Assembly (NCBI RefSeq): GCF_003589595.1
Contig: NW_020653726.1
Location: forward strand, 16,169,486-16,233,485
Length of the DNA: 64,000 nt
Source of the DNA: Hyposmocoma kahamanoa
Lineage: Eukaryota > Arthropoda > Insecta > Lepidoptera > Cosmopterigidae
Direction of reading: 5' to 3'
Shown one piece after another: positions 38,301 through 50,300 of the stretch. A program made the position numbers and the translations under genes. Each line of letters starts with the position of its first letter. The stretch's first letter is position 1. The notes below the pieces were generated by a model. That model worked only from the letters and a program-made list of their open reading frames with translations, did not search any database and was not told the origin of the DNA.

Positions 38301-41300
38301 TTTTCGATTCGTGTGCGGTTTTGTTGACTAATTTATTAGTTGCTTTAAAAGCTAAAGAAAACATCGTGCGTCACCCAATGCTGGTTGGTGTTGGCCAATG
38401 GTGGCTGACTCAAATCTATTTGTAGAGGAGACCTGTGGTGTGCAGTGTCACGTAACTTGCATATTAGCATATTAGTAGCAGTAGAGATCCTCCAGTGAAA
38501 GAGTCCATCTTACCTATTTCTGCCGCCAAGCAGTAATGTGTGCATTACTCTGTCCTCGTAACGAAAAAGGCATAACTATGCGTACTTTATTTGGCAGTTG
38601 TGCCTTTTTATGTTCCGAGGGCACTACTGTGTTCCGGTTTTGAATGATAAGGATGCTGGTGAAATTACCGGTAGATAATCCAAACCCAAATTCAAACCCA
38701 AATTCAAAGCACTGTACCGGCAACACCTACTCTCACTTCAAAAATCTGTGTAGTGTGTTTTTATTCTTTAACGTAGTCTGTCTAGAATCGAATTTTGTTG
38801 TTGCTTTGATCTATTCTTATTATGTGTATAATTATATTATAATACTAATTACATTACACAACATTAAATCCTCTTTACAGTAATAACTTACACCTACAGC
38901 TGTAATTATATTCACATTTGCTCATGCACTTATATGTCAAGCAGGTTATTTTAAATGCACTATTTACACTTTACTATGTATATTATTATTGTCAATGTAT
39001 AACTTTACTCAGTCGTTATATTTTTGCTTTCTAATAACTTAATCCCTCTCGTTGGTTCTGACTGAAAACCAGCGCCTTAGGAAACTTTGGCATATGCTGA
39101 GTCAGCGCCGTTTCACTGCTATGACAATCATGTTTTGTTTTTTCTTTTATGCTAAATCTGTATTAGTGTTATATCAGTGAATAAAGTGTTTATCTATCTA
39201 TCTATCTATAATTATATGGATTTGTCAATTTATATCTCAGGGTGACGGGCTCAGCGGCAATGTCACTGCAACTGTTATTGATAGGCGTGTCGTTTATAAC
39301 CAGGCGCACAACTTGTTCGTCCCGTCACTTGGTTTCAAAGAAAAAGTCGAGGGTTCACAAAACTCAACGGAGATTAAACTTTCTTTTTAGACCAAACCCT
39401 TGTCTAGCAATGGGAAGTGCATGGATTGAAAATGATGATGCTTAAGTTTATTGGTAATAAGAAACGTGCCGACGAAACTCCGTGTTAGACTTAAAAAAAA
39501 AATTTCGAAAAAGAAAAATTTTTTTTGGTGACTAAATTTCAGCTTTACTACAATTGCCTGGTTAATTGAGGCAAAAAATATTTTCTGGGTAAATTAGACT
39601 AGACCTACGTTCCACAGTACACTGTTAATGGATATTGCTATGGTGTTTTGCTTCTTCCATAACGATTTGCACCAATTTCTGAGGCTTCAATGCAATTAAT
39701 GAAATTTAACAAAGTTTACGTTTAGCAACAAGGTAATTTTGTATAACCATGTATGTTCAATTCGTTTGAGCAGTGGCAAAGACACTTACTTTGTATTCAT
39801 AGCTTCACATGTCAAGGCAGTAAACACGTTTGGATGAAGGCCAGTGCTATGGAAACTCAGCCATGTTTAAAATCAAAAAATTTCAATAGCTGAATAAAAT
39901 TTTATTTCTATCTGACATGTGGATCAGTTCGAGTTGGTAAACATATATCTCTTGCATGAATCACGATGACCCCGAAGTGATATCGTGTGGTATAATTGTG
40001 CTAGTTAGTTCGTTCAAACATCCATTTCTGCGAAAATGTAATTCATGTAAATTTTATAATAACGCTATTGAATTTATAGTTGGTTTTGTGTTCCATTGTT
40101 TTTTTTAAATACTTTTTTCTGATGCCAAGTGACCGGACGAACAAGTTGTGCGTCTGGTGGTAACCGTCACGCAAATTGCAAAGCTTATGTGCATCGACAC
40201 TGCGCCCGTCACCGAGAGACATAAGAGTTGACAAGTTCCATGCGCCTATAATTTCTTCATTGTTACATATAGATAGATGACAATCTAGAGAATCGGAAGA
40301 TTATGAGCGAGGTAAAGCTGTCCTTATAAGATATTAACTAAGGCCAGAGAATTCATCAAACTGGTTTTTGTTCAAGGCATATCCTCAGTCCGTATCGTTT
40401 GATTGTATCAGTAAAGATAGCACGACTTCGAGCTGCGACTTGCGCGAGAGCGACATACTGCGCGAGATGCTGCTGTTTTTGCAGAGATAATAGCAATATC
40501 TCGCGTTTCTATGTCGCTCTCTCGCATATTATGCCCTGTCGTGCTAACCTTACAGATACGTTTGAGTTGCGAAATAGGTTCTAGCAGAAACAGAATAAGA
40601 CGGAACTTTCTGCATTCCAGCATTGTTGGGATTCGGGATTTCCTATTTTTCTCTTAAAGGACCATAGCTAGTAGTAGGCTGCTTGCAGTTGACAATTTTA
40701 ATCTCTTTTTGAGGCGTTATCATTGTTGCTCTTGCATTTTTCCGATACATTAGTAGCAGCAGAGTTCCTTGTGAAACTTTGAAAGCTCTGAGTGGCAGTG
40801 CAACTGCTATGAACAGGCGAGTCGCTTACTACCAGGCCCATGACTTGTTCGTTCCGTCACTGGGTATCATAAAAAAATCACTTTTACCATATTTGAAATT
40901 GGGTCGAATTACTTTTTTTTTATTGCTCCCGTAAACAAGCTAAATGGTATCTTGCAAATAAAGGGACTCTTCTTGTGTCGGGGGTTAAATATACACATCA
41001 ACATTTTCTAGGGTTCAAGCACGTTTTTGCTAATTACTGAAAATCAGATTTTTTTACTGATCTTTTCAATTCTAATGGATTTTTTTTGGTCAATTTCATT
41101 TTCAAATTCTAATTATAAACGTGGTTGATTCGTTTTTCAGTTGATTCATTATATTTAACCCCCGAACAAGTTGACTTTGAAGTCAAACAGAAACAACCCA
41201 CGTTAAAATTATCAACATATTACTTTACCTACTCATAGAGAGATTAATTGTTTTTAATTACTGTACATGAAATTGTGTCGAATTGTTTTTTTTTAACGCT

Positions 41301-44300
41301 CTTGTAAACACCAAGCACTGGATTCTAGCCCAAGCACACTGTAACTAGTCATATTCGTTTAGTGAATAACTACGAGAATCCTTAACATTGCATAGGGAAA
41401 TATAATATGAAACATGAAACAAAGATGGCCGACGGAGACGGATGTCATTATCAATTGAACTGGGTCACACGGTTGATTGCAGCTTAATTAATGCACTATT
41501 GCATCGTGTTCGTTCTAATAGACTATAGAATGCCACTATTTGATTTCAATAGGGAACTTGTTTATTAGGAGTTTATTTAAATTCATATTTTTATAGTTGG
41601 AAATGATAATGTACATAATTTTATTAAGAAAGGTGATATCCATAATATTAATCTTAGAATTACGTCCGAACTCATGGTACCACTAATGAAGGTAAACGAT
41701 TTCTTTATGGGGAAGATTCCGGAGAATATATTAAGATTAACATTACCTAAGTTTAAAACTTACATTAAAAGTATTTTATTTCAAAATCATACTCCAAAAT
41801 TGAATACTACGTGTTATAAATGAGGTATGGAAACACGACATAGGTCTAGATTCCATACAATTTTGACTCAAAGTGTATTTTTAAGCCTTGGATAGTAAAT
41901 TGATCGAAGTTAAGGATGTAAGTTAGAGATGATGTACATAATCATACTTTAAAATTGGCTTTTCACTAATTCAAATTAAAGAGAACTAATTTTTTGAAAT
42001 AGTTTTTCGGCCCTGGTTTAAAGTCCTATTTTTCGAGATACGACAATATCGCATTTCGGCGTCGATATGCGGGTGACCCCTGGAGGATTTTGAGGTGTTT
42101 TTGAAAGGATAATGATAGAAGTTATTGGTATTGATGCGAAGAACAAATCTTTGTAACAATAATGTTCACAGACAACCACACCCATTATTTGGTATCAAAC
42201 TAGAGTATTCTGATTCAGAGCCACGGAATTCACCCAGAACACCAAAACCAAAGTTGAATTTGGTCAGCCGTGATCATGGGACCTGTAAAGTGCCCGAAAC
42301 GTTGGATTGTTTGAAAAAAGAAATGTACGCGAATTAGATCCGCAAATAGTTTAATTTTTTTTATAATATCACGTGACAAGACGGACAGGTCGTGCGCTTG
42401 ATGGTAAGCTTATAGAAGCTTAGCTTAGCGCGATAGTTATATACAGATAACTATCGCGAAAACCTAAAAACTCGATACAGAAAAGTTCGCTTTACAAATT
42501 AGTATATCCGCAAGGCAAACCTACTTTATTACTGTTCTTTATTTAGTTACAATGGATAGCCAACCCAATACATACACAAAGTACAGCTAATGAGGAACAA
42601 CCAAAATATAAAAGCATTGTAAATATCGCCCTTATAGGCTTACCACAGCGCGCTAGTAGTAACAAGCGATTTTTGTTATTATAATAAGGTTTTCACTTTC
42701 AGATTTATATATAGCAATAGGTTACAAATTAATATTACTTAATATAAGAAAATGAAACATTTTTCCGGGTTTAAATCGCGTAGGTATATTTGTTTTTTCA
42801 AACAAACCATTTTAAAAAACAAATACACGCCATTTAAATCCGGAAAAATAGTTTCATTTCCCATGTGAAACAATCGTGAAAACCTAAGAACTCGATACTT
42901 AATATAATTTTATTTTAATGTTATTTTCATATTTAGTAAGCGTGAATATTTTAATTTTTGTTTTAGAGCTGAGCAGGAGCAGGAGGGAATCTTTAAAAAT
43001 ATTCAAATCACATAGTCTATGAAACTGATTATAAGTCTTAACAATTGTACTTATAACAGCAGAGATACCAAGATTGGTTCTAGATACACGAGTTTTAAAG
43101 GCTGTTTAATTTCTTTGTCTTGCTTGTTTGATCAACCAAATGGTCTAGGAATATTAAACCTCACCTTACTGAGAAGTGCTGGAGAATCTATTGAATGACT
43201 CACAATTTTATGGAAAAAACATAGATCCAGCATAGCTTCTTCTTGTTCCTTGTTGCTTATTGGCGGCGGCCTTTTTGGATTCCACCAGTAGGTATCGATC
43301 GAGTTTTCCGCTTAGTAATTTTCGAGGCTTCTGCAGGTTCTAATAGTCAAGTAGGATTGTGGGAGTGCAGTGTGAGAAAGTATAAGCTTTCGTATTAGAT
43401 TTTGAATTTAGATGTTGCACAACTGTCGAAAAACTGTTGAAAAACATACAACTTTCGCCTCCGAGTTCGTCAAATGTTTGTGAACCTCGCAGACAATAAA
43501 AGTAATAATTGCTTTCGTAAGTATTTGTCTTGATTTGTTTTTTATGACTCTAACAATTAAAGTAAATATGTTATTGATATTAGTAAGGTATTGGAATTGT
43601 ATTGATACAATTAATGACAACGCCTTGTCCAATCAACAGAAAGATTATGAGGACGAAACCATAGTACATCATCATAAAGTTGTGCGTCATTCACATTGTT
43701 CTAAAATAATCTTACATTTGGTATTGCTTTTTCTTGTTTTAGGATTTTGCTTTTAATTTTCTTTTTTTATTTAATTTTCTTTCCTGGCAATGTGACCAAA
43801 GTGATTATTTATGAAATAAAGATTTTGAGGTAGATTTTTTATGCTACCAAGTATCGGTACGAGCCAGTTGTGGGTCTAGTGGGCCACTCAGAGCTTTAAT
43901 CGGAAAGATCTGCCCCGCACTGAATATGGTTCAGAGCTTTAAATCGGAAAGATCTGCCCCGCACTGAATATGGTTCAGTACCGTATGCTATTGAAGAGAC
44001 TGTTTATTTGTGTACGTGTCCCTGTTTACGATGGTGACATGCATTTAAGTAGCGAAGAAATATTGACATTCCACAATAGAAGCCGAGTGTTTAAAGGGAA
44101 ATAATTGTCATACTTGCTTACGTTGTATTTTGTAAATTCATTACGTAAACAGCTTCACGTGTCGTACATGTGTCAATATTTGTTTTCAACTGTATATTTA
44201 GTAGGTCTTATTACATTTATTCACTATTATTGTGATCATCAAAGATCGGTACGGACAGTGTTTATTTACCTAAAAGAAATTAACATAATAGGCAAAAACT

Positions 44301-47300
44301 CAAAACAAAATACACGCACGGGCGCATTTAAGGGAACAGAAAAAAGTGAGAATATAAAATAGTAACGCTTATATTAAAATAAATAAGTTTTAGACATAAC
44401 GTAATAATTAAATGAACATATAGGTACTATTGACAGTAATCAATATTGTGTTGATCTACTCAAATTATTATATATATAGCTTTATTTATATTATATATTT
44501 AATTTTGAAGACTAAATTGCTGATTAAAGGAGATAAAAACCGACCTCAAAAGGTGCTTATCGGCTTTTTTCGATTTCCATGGGATCCCTTCATCAGATAC
44601 TGTCTTCTTGGGACAGTGGGACTGTTACGGACTCCTTTGTACATTTTATACTTTTTGTTTGGTTGTCATCGTGACGGTGACTTGTTGACTTTTCACTTGA
44701 CACAATACATGTATGTATTGTGTCAAGTGAAATTTTTCGATTTTTATTTGCGGAAAATAATTAGTAATTTGTGAGAGCCGAAACGAATGCAGAACAGCAT
44801 CAACATACACCTCGAGAGTATACCCTTACAAAGAAAAGAAGAATTTTCAAAATCGGTGCACAATCGATGGAGAAATTGGTGTATACATGGACATGCCTAT
44901 ACAATTTGAGAATTTCCATCGACTTTCTTGGAATCCCATCATCAGATTCTGACTTGGTGACAATGGGACCACCACGAGAGTGCATCCTTTCAAACAAAAT
45001 AGAATTTTCAAAATCGGTCCACAATTGACGGAGATATCTAAAAACACACGTACAGCCGAACGTATAACTTCCTCCTTTTTTTTGAAGTCGGTTAAAAATT
45101 AAACTATCCGTAGTAATATCCATGTTAGTTTTAGTAAGGCAAAATCGATCGTTATTAACTTGCAAACATTGCAACATTGCAACTAGATATTAGCAGAATA
45201 GGTAATATTATCATAATTGCGATAAAATCTCAGTGTAGTACAATGACCAGTGGTCACAAAAAATATCAGAATTGGGCTCAAGATTCTAATTGTATTTATA
45301 TCGACACATCATTGTAAAGTAATTAATATAGTTATTTACTTATTACAAGCGACATGGGTGTCGGTGATTATCTATGTAAGAGTTAGGTGAGTTACTAACT
45401 CTGGGACCACTACTGAGGTACCCCCTTACCAATAAAAAAAGGAATCGTCGAAATTGGTTCACAAATTTCGGAGTAATAGCGAAACGTACATAAAAATTAC
45501 TATGTAGTTGAGAACCTCCTCCTTTTTTGAAATTTGTTAAAAAACAATGAACCACGATTCTATAAAGCAATTTTCAAACCATCTTTACTGAATATCATTG
45601 TGTTTTATTAATGAATACTCAATGTGTGTTTAAACTTTGTTTGTATTGAGTGCACTCATAGGACGGTTCTTTTTATTAAGACGCTATTTAAAAGCAATGT
45701 AACTAATCAACTACACAATTACTACAATACCTAGAGGTACGTATATAAGAAAATTAATAAGAAAATACTTCCTGTTTGTGCCAAACGTATTTTTATTTAT
45801 AAATTATAGGACAAGATAAATTTATTTCAATATAACTTCATCTAATACAATACAAGAAAAACAAATGTAAACAAAGCTATGATAGTATTAAACAATAAGA
45901 AAGGAACCTAAATTGTACAATCTTCATGGTAAAGTTATACCTTTTAATATTAGAGTCTAATGTGTAATTGCGATGCCTAAACTACGTAAATGTGTACCTG
46001 TATTTTAGGTATCGTTTTGAGTATATTTCTTTATTACAGCTTAAAAACAGATTTCTATGTATAACAGTAAAGAATTAGTAGTTGTAAATTAATGATTACC
46101 TATATAAAAATAATTAAGAAACAACTTCCAGCATGCCCTCTGTTTCATTGTAAGTTTTACTCTTAAGTCAGGATTTAACGAGGTCTTTTTACATTCTATT
46201 TTGTTCATGGCAAAATAATGCAAAGTAGAATTTAATTTAAAGTAAAGGACTGTACCAAGGAAGCAAAATAATCTATGCGAGTGTGCTGTGCATACGAGTT
46301 GAAAGGTATCTGATCGTCTGTGATTGGTTAAAATTACGAAATCAAATGCTGTAATTGAGTGCATTTTCAAAATAATTTGCCGGATAAACGGCAACTGTTT
46401 ATCCGGCAAATGAGGACAGAGAGGACATCGCACTCGCTCAGGAGTTTGCGGTTTAGGTAATCGAAAGGACGGAAGTTGATGACTTAGACTCTAGACAGAC
46501 AGACTGCATTTCAACTGCACTCCGACTGCAAATTTGCAGTTTGAATTCAGTTTAAATGCAATTGGTCCAACTGCATTCAACCGTTTCGGAACCGCATGCC
46601 AACTACACACCGATTGCAATCGGGCTGCAAGGTCGACGTGCAGTTCAAATGCATTTGGACCAACTGCATTTAAACTGCGAATTTGCAGTCGGAGTGCAGT
46701 TGAAATGCAGTCTGTCTATCTAGAGCCTTAAGAACAGCTCTCTGCGCTCTTCCCATGTCTATTAAAATAATACAGTCGAATTGAGAATGGCCTCCTTTTT
46801 TTGAAATCGGTTAAAAATAAATGATTGTTGACTTTATACCAACAAAAAACATTCTTCAAACTTTAAAATACAGTGTAACTGTTTCATATCAACACTTGCA
46901 TTAGATTAGGCGACTTCCCACTTCTGTAACATCATCGCATTATTTCACTAGCTTGCTTACTTGCATTACTAAATTAGTTTAAAAATAATTACAGCAATCT
47001 TGTGTAATACAATCTACTCGGAAACGCTGTAAAATCAGCTAAATGTATATTGCAGTCGATTATAATAATTGTTGTACGTGCTATAGGCGTATCGGATTGT
47101 GATACCGACTGTTTCCGCTGACAATAATAAAGTAAACTATCAACCCTACCCACCAGCGGGTAACGGCGGATATTTGAAGAAATGCAAGCCTATCTAAAAG
47201 GTACACAGCAAGCAAAATTGATCTCTATTCAAGGCGTAACCCCCGAATACTTGACAAATAATTTTACTCGTGGACGTATAAGTATAACGCTTTCTTTTAT

Positions 47301-50300
47301 AACTCCCTGATCATAATTTAAGTAGCAGTAGAGTTTCTTGTGAAAGAGTTCGTTTAGGGCAGTACTGTCTGCCTTCGTGGTCGAGTGGCTTGCACACATT
47401 ATAATAAAGCTTTTATTATAATAATCGACGATCGTACTTTTCTACTTTTCAACAATGGCGATGAGTATTTAGTATCTCGTCACTGCCTAGAAAGTAGGTA
47501 GTTGTCAAACGTTAACTGTTTTTAAGAAAGTTAGCCGTAACTTCTTAACCGTTGTAGGACCTACTTTTGTAAACAATATTTGTAAATTAAGGAATTTGTT
47601 TTTGGCTTTTGTCGAGATGACTTGAAAACAATCACCAGTGTTTGGCCATTACAAGCGAAAATAGTACTTTGATGATGTTCAAAGAAAAAACTATCTGATG
47701 CAGAACAATTCAACCTGATGGTCTTTCAGTCAGAGTAATTAGTTCTATAGTTGATTGTATTGCGCCTTACTTAGCCTGTGTCTTTAATAAATGTGTTGAT
47801 GATGGTGTCTTTCCTGACCTCATGAAGCAAAGTAAAGTTATTCCACTTTTCAAATCTGGTAGTATTTCTGACCCCACCAATTTCAGACCTATATCAATAC
47901 TACCAACTCTCAGTAAAATATTTGAAAAAATTATTCTAAATCAGATGTGTGCACATTTTTATAGTAATAATTTAATGTCTCCTAAACAATTTGGTTTCAC
48001 TCGGGGTCGCTCTACAACCGACGCTGGTGTAGAGTTGATTAATCATATATTTGATGCATGGGAAGTCTCACATGATGCTATTGGTGTATTCTGTGACCTT
48101 TCCAAGGCTTTTGATTGTGTGCACCATGATACACTGGTCAGGAAACTTCGCCATTATGGTGTGGCGGGACGTGATCTCGACCTTCTTAAATCGTATTTGC
48201 GTGGTAGGGTACAGAGGGTCGATGTTAACGGTACGAGATCGTCAGGGTCTGTAATTAGCATGGGTGTCCCTCAAGGTTCAATTCTAGGCCCATTTTTGTT
48301 TTTAGTTTATATTAATGATTTACCTAGCCTTATGGAGGGTATAAAACATGAGATAGTATTGTTTGCTGATGATACTTCCTTATTATTTAAAGTTAAAAGG
48401 CACCAATGTTCCTATGACGATGTGAACAATGCTATATCTAAAGTAGTTGATTGGTTTGCTGTTAATAACCTACTTCTTAATGAGAAAAAAACAAATTGTG
48501 TGAAATTTACATTACCCAATGTTAGAGAGACGGTTACAAACATTGTAGTTAGAAACGAAAAATTGAATCTTGTGGATACAGTTGTATTTCTAGGTATAAC
48601 GTTAGATGCTAAATTGCAATGGGGTCCCCATATAAGTAAGTTGTCAAAACGGCTCAGCTCTGCAGTGTACGCGATTAAAAAAATAAGGAAACTTTCAGAC
48701 GTCGAAACCGCTAGATTGGTTTACTTCAGCTACTTTCACAGTCTAATGACATACGGCATTTTGCTTTGGGGTAATGCCGCCGATATCAATAGAATCTTTG
48801 TCCTGCAGAAACGTGCAGTTAGGGCAATTTACAATCTGGGCCCCAAAGTATCTTTGAGAGATAAGTTTAAGGAAATTAACATTCTTACACTAGCCTCACA
48901 ATACATTTATGAAAATATAATTTATGTTAAAAGGAATAGTAATTTCTTTATGAAAAATAGTGACAGACATAACATTAATACGAGGAATAAAAATAAACTA
49001 GCTTTTCTTGATAGTCGTCTTCACAAAGTCAAACAATCATTTAAGGGGCAATGTATACGCTTCTATAACAAGATTCCGGTTGATATACAAAATTTGCCTT
49101 TCACGAGGTTTAAAACTATAGTGAAACAAAAACTTTATACTAAAGGTTATTATACAACTTCTGCGTACTTGGATGACAAAAATCCGTGGTAGTAACCCGT
49201 TTAGCTCATGGAGGTAGTCTCAATCTGATGTTTCAAATAAAAAAATATTGTAAATGTTATTTACAAAGAGCAACCCCTAGAGTTTCTTGCTCATTCTTCT
49301 CAGGGGAATCTGCCTTACGAATGAGCGGTAGAGTTTAACCATTGTGACGATTTCAAGTGTAATAATGCTTACCTATGAAATAAAGATTATTTTGATTTTG
49401 ATTTTGATTTTTGAGCCACTGAAAGTGCCATGGATTGATAATTTTGCACGCTGTATAAACTTATGTCCTCTCGCACTAAACTTAGGTACGTCTTAAACTA
49501 ACTAACTAAAATTGATAAGAGTGTATGCTACCGCAGCTCGAATTTAAATTTTTCCCGTACTAATAAGGTTCATTTTGCTTCGGGTCGAGTGGCAGGGACA
49601 CTGGCTTTATTTCAGAATTTATTTTTTCACAAACGACATAAAAGCTATTTTAAAAATGTGTATCGTATAGTATACGTGTTCTATTTAGTTAAGTTGAATT
49701 AAAAAAGAAATTGGTATATGTAAAGTACTTATAGAATACAGCGGAAAAGTTGTTTTTTTTTCTATCGTGAACATTTGTAGGACACGTGTTTTCACACCTT
49801 CTTGTATCAGTGTATTTCCTCAATTTTACTATATATTTTTTACAAAGTAATTGATTCAACAATTTCACAGATATAAGGAAACAACCAAAGCCATTTGAGA
49901 TTGTGTAGACTTTTTAAGTTAGTGCAAATTGACATTAATGTAGTAGCGGCGCTGTGACTGCGCTCTGGGCACAATCATTCAAACAAATTTTCACCTTTTT
50001 GACGGATTACACTAACTCCATATTGTAGTCATTGAGGATGTTTACCACGTGTTGATGGAATGTGTTCAGACCGAAAGACTCAGGAGGTAGCATACGGTAG
50101 TGTGTGGTTGTAACAAGTGCCCGTTCGTATAATACAGTAGTCTCAATCTACGTTAGATATATAAATAAATAGCATTACGGAGCGACGTTACCATCTTGCT
50201 ATACGATACAGCTCCTTAAATTTAGATTAAATAAAACCGACCTCAAAGGTTCGTGGAATTACATCTATTTACCAAGTTTTATTGAAATCCATTTTCATCC

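Noticed and set aside
36768..39210. TCTA repeats as a CRISPR-like or satellite array
   Set aside because: They are short microsatellite tails of retroposon 3' ends, not spaced repeats.
44430..45177. Several ORFs of 66-125 residues on both strands
   Set aside because: They fall in a repetitive stretch related to repeat B and have no protein-family motifs.
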